Below are positions 62,386-64,000 of a DNA stretch of 64,000 nucleotides, in pieces. The notes under the pieces were generated by a model. That model made no database searches. It was given only the letters and a program-made list of their open reading frames with translations, and had not been told where the DNA came from. The first letter of the stretch is position 1; the number at the start of each line of letters is the position of its first letter. The position numbers and the translations under genes were made by a program. The stretch is from an uncultured Anaeroplasmataceae bacterium (lineage in GTDB: Bacteria; Bacillota_I; Bacilli_A; Acholeplasmatales; Anaeroplasmataceae): assembly GCA_949840955.1 (NCBI GenBank), contig CATKXV010000001.1, forward strand, positions 62,001 through 126,000. The letters run 5' to 3'.

Positions 62386-62432
62386 TATTAACGATAGTTT
62401 TACAATTTTAAAGAATGAAATTATGAAAGTAG
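62363..62432. promoter_or_regulatory. Split operator-like inverted repeat around the IclR promoter
   Basis: CTACTTTCATA (62363-62373) and its exact inverse TATGAAAGTAG (62422-62432) are 48 bases apart, flanking the minus-10 and the transcription start. TTTCATAT is also present in the operon leader at 47548-47555. These are good candidates for binding sites of the IclR protein encoded next. Confidence 0.55.
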
Positions 62433-62442
62433 TGGTTTATTT

Positions 62443-63207
62443 ATGAACAGAACAATAAGTAGAACTTTTGATATCCTTAATTTTATTGCTAGTAGGGATG
62501 GAGTAACATTAAAAGAAATTATTGAAAATGTGAATATGCCTAAGAGTAGTGCATTTGATATTGTGCATTCCTTGCTAGAACTAAATTTCATTGAACCCAA
62601 TTTTTACAATGATAAAAAATATGAATTAGGAATCAAAGCTTTTGCATTAGGTCAAAAGTATACCCAGAAAAAATCTTTTGTTGAAATCTGTGCAAAGCAT
62701 TTAATGCCTTTGGCTGATGAGCTTGAGCGTACTACATTTGTAGGCGTAAGAAGTGGTACAGATGTAATTTATGTATATAAGTATATGGGAGAAGGAGCCA
62801 AGCTTGCTACATGTAATGTAGGAAGCACTCATCCTGTATATACAACAGCTTTAGGTAAATCCTTACTTGCTTATTTAGAACCCAATATCCAAATGGATCT
62901 TTTAAATAAAATTAGTTTTATTGAAAAAACAAATAATACAATAAAAAACAAAGAGTCCTTATTAATTGATTTAAGAGACACAAAAAAACGTGGCTTTTCT
63001 ATAGATAATAAGGAAAATGAAAAAATGATGATCTGCTATGGAGCTCCAATATTTGATGGATCTAATAAGCTTATTGCAGCAATATCATTTTCAGATATTA
63101 AGAATCCAGTTCTTTCAGATGAGGAAATTGGAAGCAAGATAAGACAATGTGCACTTGATATTTCAACTGAATTAGGTTATTCTGGAGGCCCTTTTTGGGA
63201 AGAATAA
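62443..63207 (+). CDS. IclR-family transcription regulator
   Basis: A 254-residue regulator. The N-terminal winged helix-turn-helix reads SRTFDILNFIASRDGVTLKEIIENVNMPKSSAFDIVHSL (residues about 4-42). The C-terminal ligand-binding domain has GSTHPVYTTALGKSLLAYL and GAPIFDGSNKLIAAIS, typical of the family. KdgR, the IclR regulator of pectin breakdown, is the obvious functional parallel. It has its own promoter, lies just after the lyase operon and probably controls it in response to a keto-uronate. Confidence 0.92.
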   Translation: MNRTISRTFDILNFIASRDGVTLKEIIENVNMPKSSAFDIVHSLLELNFIEPNFYNDKKYELGIKAFALGQKYTQKKSFVEICAKHLMPLADELERTTFVGVRSGTDVIYVYKYMGEGAKLATCNVGSTHPVYTTALGKSLLAYLEPNIQMDLLNKISFIEKTNNTIKNKESLLIDLRDTKKRGFSIDNKENEKMMICYGAPIFDGSNKLIAAISFSDIKNPVLSDEEIGSKIRQCALDISTELGYSGGPFWEE

Positions 63208-63230
63208 TAACGAAATATTAAGGAGAAAAT

Positions 63231-64000
63231 ATGAAAAAATTAAATAAAATACTACTTGGTGCAGCAACACTGTTGTTTTCTTTTACCCTTTTTTCTTGTG
63301 GAGATGATACAAACGTACCTACTCCTCCAAAGCCAGATGAGGATAAAAATACGGTTGAAAAGACAGAATTAAAATTTAAATCTGCAGTTTTAACTAGTAT
63401 TGAGGGAACAAGTAATTTAAGTATTAAAGCCTCCGTAAATGGAGATAAGGGATGCATTTATGCAGTTTTATCGGATAAGGATGAAACGCCTAAGGCAGCA
63501 GATATCGTAGCTCCTAGTGGCTTTGTATGGCATGGAAATTCTGGAACAAGTCAATCCTTAGAGGCTACCATAGAGAATTTAACGGCTGGTAAGGACTATT
63601 ATGCATTCTTTGTAATTAAGGATAATGATCAATATTCTGATGTTACAAGAAAGACAGCTACTACGATTGAACCAGATATCGACAAGGGAGAAGGAACAAA
63701 GGAAAATCCTTTTAAGGTATCAACCATAGAGGATTTAGAGCATGTTGGTATGGGACCTTATGATAAATATAACTTAGATTGGAATGCAGATGAGGTATAT
63801 TACAGATTAGAAAATGACATTGATTTGACAAGCAAGTATGGTGTGGGAAAAGAAAGCTGGACCCCACTTTCTATCGGTAGAGAAGCTTCCTTTGATGGAA
63901 ATGGGCATACTATTTCTGGCGTTTATATTGATAAAGAATCTACTACAAATTTAGGTCTATTTTCAGGAATAAATATTGGTGGAGTTGTTAAGAATTTAAC
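63231..64000 (+). CDS. GLUG-repeat lipoprotein (5' part; gene continues beyond the window)
   Basis: About 256 residues are visible. A lipoprotein signal (KKLNKILLGAATLLFSFTLFSC) is followed by an acidic/proline linker. Next comes a fibronectin-like or similar beta domain (to about residue 145), then NPFKVSTIEDLEHV and a beta-helix start with YRLENDIDLTS, FDGNGHTISGVYI and LGLFSGINIGGVVKNL. The last is the GLUG pattern of surface adhesins and carbohydrate-binding proteins. AGGAG at 63221 gives the start. It follows the IclR gene by 23 bases and probably belongs to the locus, for polysaccharide binding at the surface. Confidence 0.78.
   Translation, partial: MKKLNKILLGAATLLFSFTLFSCGDDTNVPTPPKPDEDKNTVEKTELKFKSAVLTSIEGTSNLSIKASVNGDKGCIYAVLSDKDETPKAADIVAPSGFVWHGNSGTSQSLEATIENLTAGKDYYAFFVIKDNDQYSDVTRKTATTIEPDIDKGEGTKENPFKVSTIEDLEHVGMGPYDKYNLDWNADEVYYRLENDIDLTSKYGVGKESWTPLSIGREASFDGNGHTISGVYIDKESTTNLGLFSGINIGGVVKNL

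Noticed and set aside
1-64000. Mycoplasma-type genetic code (UGA as tryptophan)
   Set aside because: Several genes end in TGA at the family-expected length (rdgB, the phosphoesterase, HU, the alginate-lyase-family gene), so UGA is a stop here.
1-64000. CRISPR array, prophage, transposase, tRNA or rRNA genes
   Set aside because: No regularly spaced repeats, phage genes, transposase motifs or tRNA cloverleaf sequences were noticed on either strand.

Overview
The window comes from a low-G+C, monoderm, Bacillota-type genome. The DNA is AT-rich, Shine-Dalgarno sites are strong (AGGAGG type), many promoters are near-consensus sigma-A (TTGACA-17-TATAAT type), and several starts are GTG or TTG. UGA is a stop codon (for example at the ends of the rdgB, HU and alginate-lyase genes), so this is not the Mycoplasma/Spiroplasma code. 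A lysine/DAP pathway, lipoproteins without outer-membrane genes, and homologues of spore-associated proteins (SpmA/SpmB, a SpoIIIAH-like and a probable SpoVIF-like protein) suggest a gut-associated member of Bacilli or a walled relative of the Acholeplasma branch. That placement is inference.

Region 1 (1-33 kb) is mostly housekeeping. It holds the glyS 3' end, dnaG, rpoD and a trmK-esterase fusion in one tight run. An M18 aminopeptidase, spmAB and a GT2 glycosyltransferase follow. Next come rluB-type pseudouridine synthase, a cmk-rpsA fusion, der, gpsA, coaD and an rdgB/YfcE-type pair. Then there is a large GAF protein with degenerate GGDEF and EAL regions, a SpoIIIAH-like protein, a DUF1836 protein, a GT4 glycosyltransferase, an XRE membrane regulator, and parE-parC with a very long acidic ParC tail. 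A leucine-rich lipoprotein behind an attenuator-like leader and a divergent EF-G paralogue close the region.

Region 2 (33-46 kb) holds a choloylglycine-hydrolase-family enzyme, two overlapping MacB-topology ABC exporter genes, a YgjV-like membrane protein, and HU coupled to an ankyrin protein. A lysine riboswitch then controls lysA-dapF-dapA-dapB, followed by asd-lysC. The dapF product lacks the first catalytic cysteine.

Region 3 (46-64 kb) is a polyuronide or glycosaminoglycan utilisation locus. A GH105/GH88-type unsaturated uronyl hydrolase diverges from a tightly packed run of about 15 kb. That run encodes LplB/LplC-type permeases, a large solute-binding lipoprotein, an MsmX/UgpC-type ATPase, five small membrane proteins I do not recognise, two heparinase II/III-like lyases, a KdgF-type cupin, a KduD-type SDR and an alginate-lyase-family protein. 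An IclR regulator and the start of a GLUG-repeat lipoprotein follow. The logic is lyase cleavage outside or inside the cell, ABC uptake, removal of unsaturated uronates, ring opening by KdgF and reduction by the SDR. No sulfatase, KdgK or KdgA is in the window.

No tRNA, rRNA, CRISPR array, insertion sequence or prophage was seen. Start positions were chosen from ribosome-binding sites and often differ from the longest open frame.
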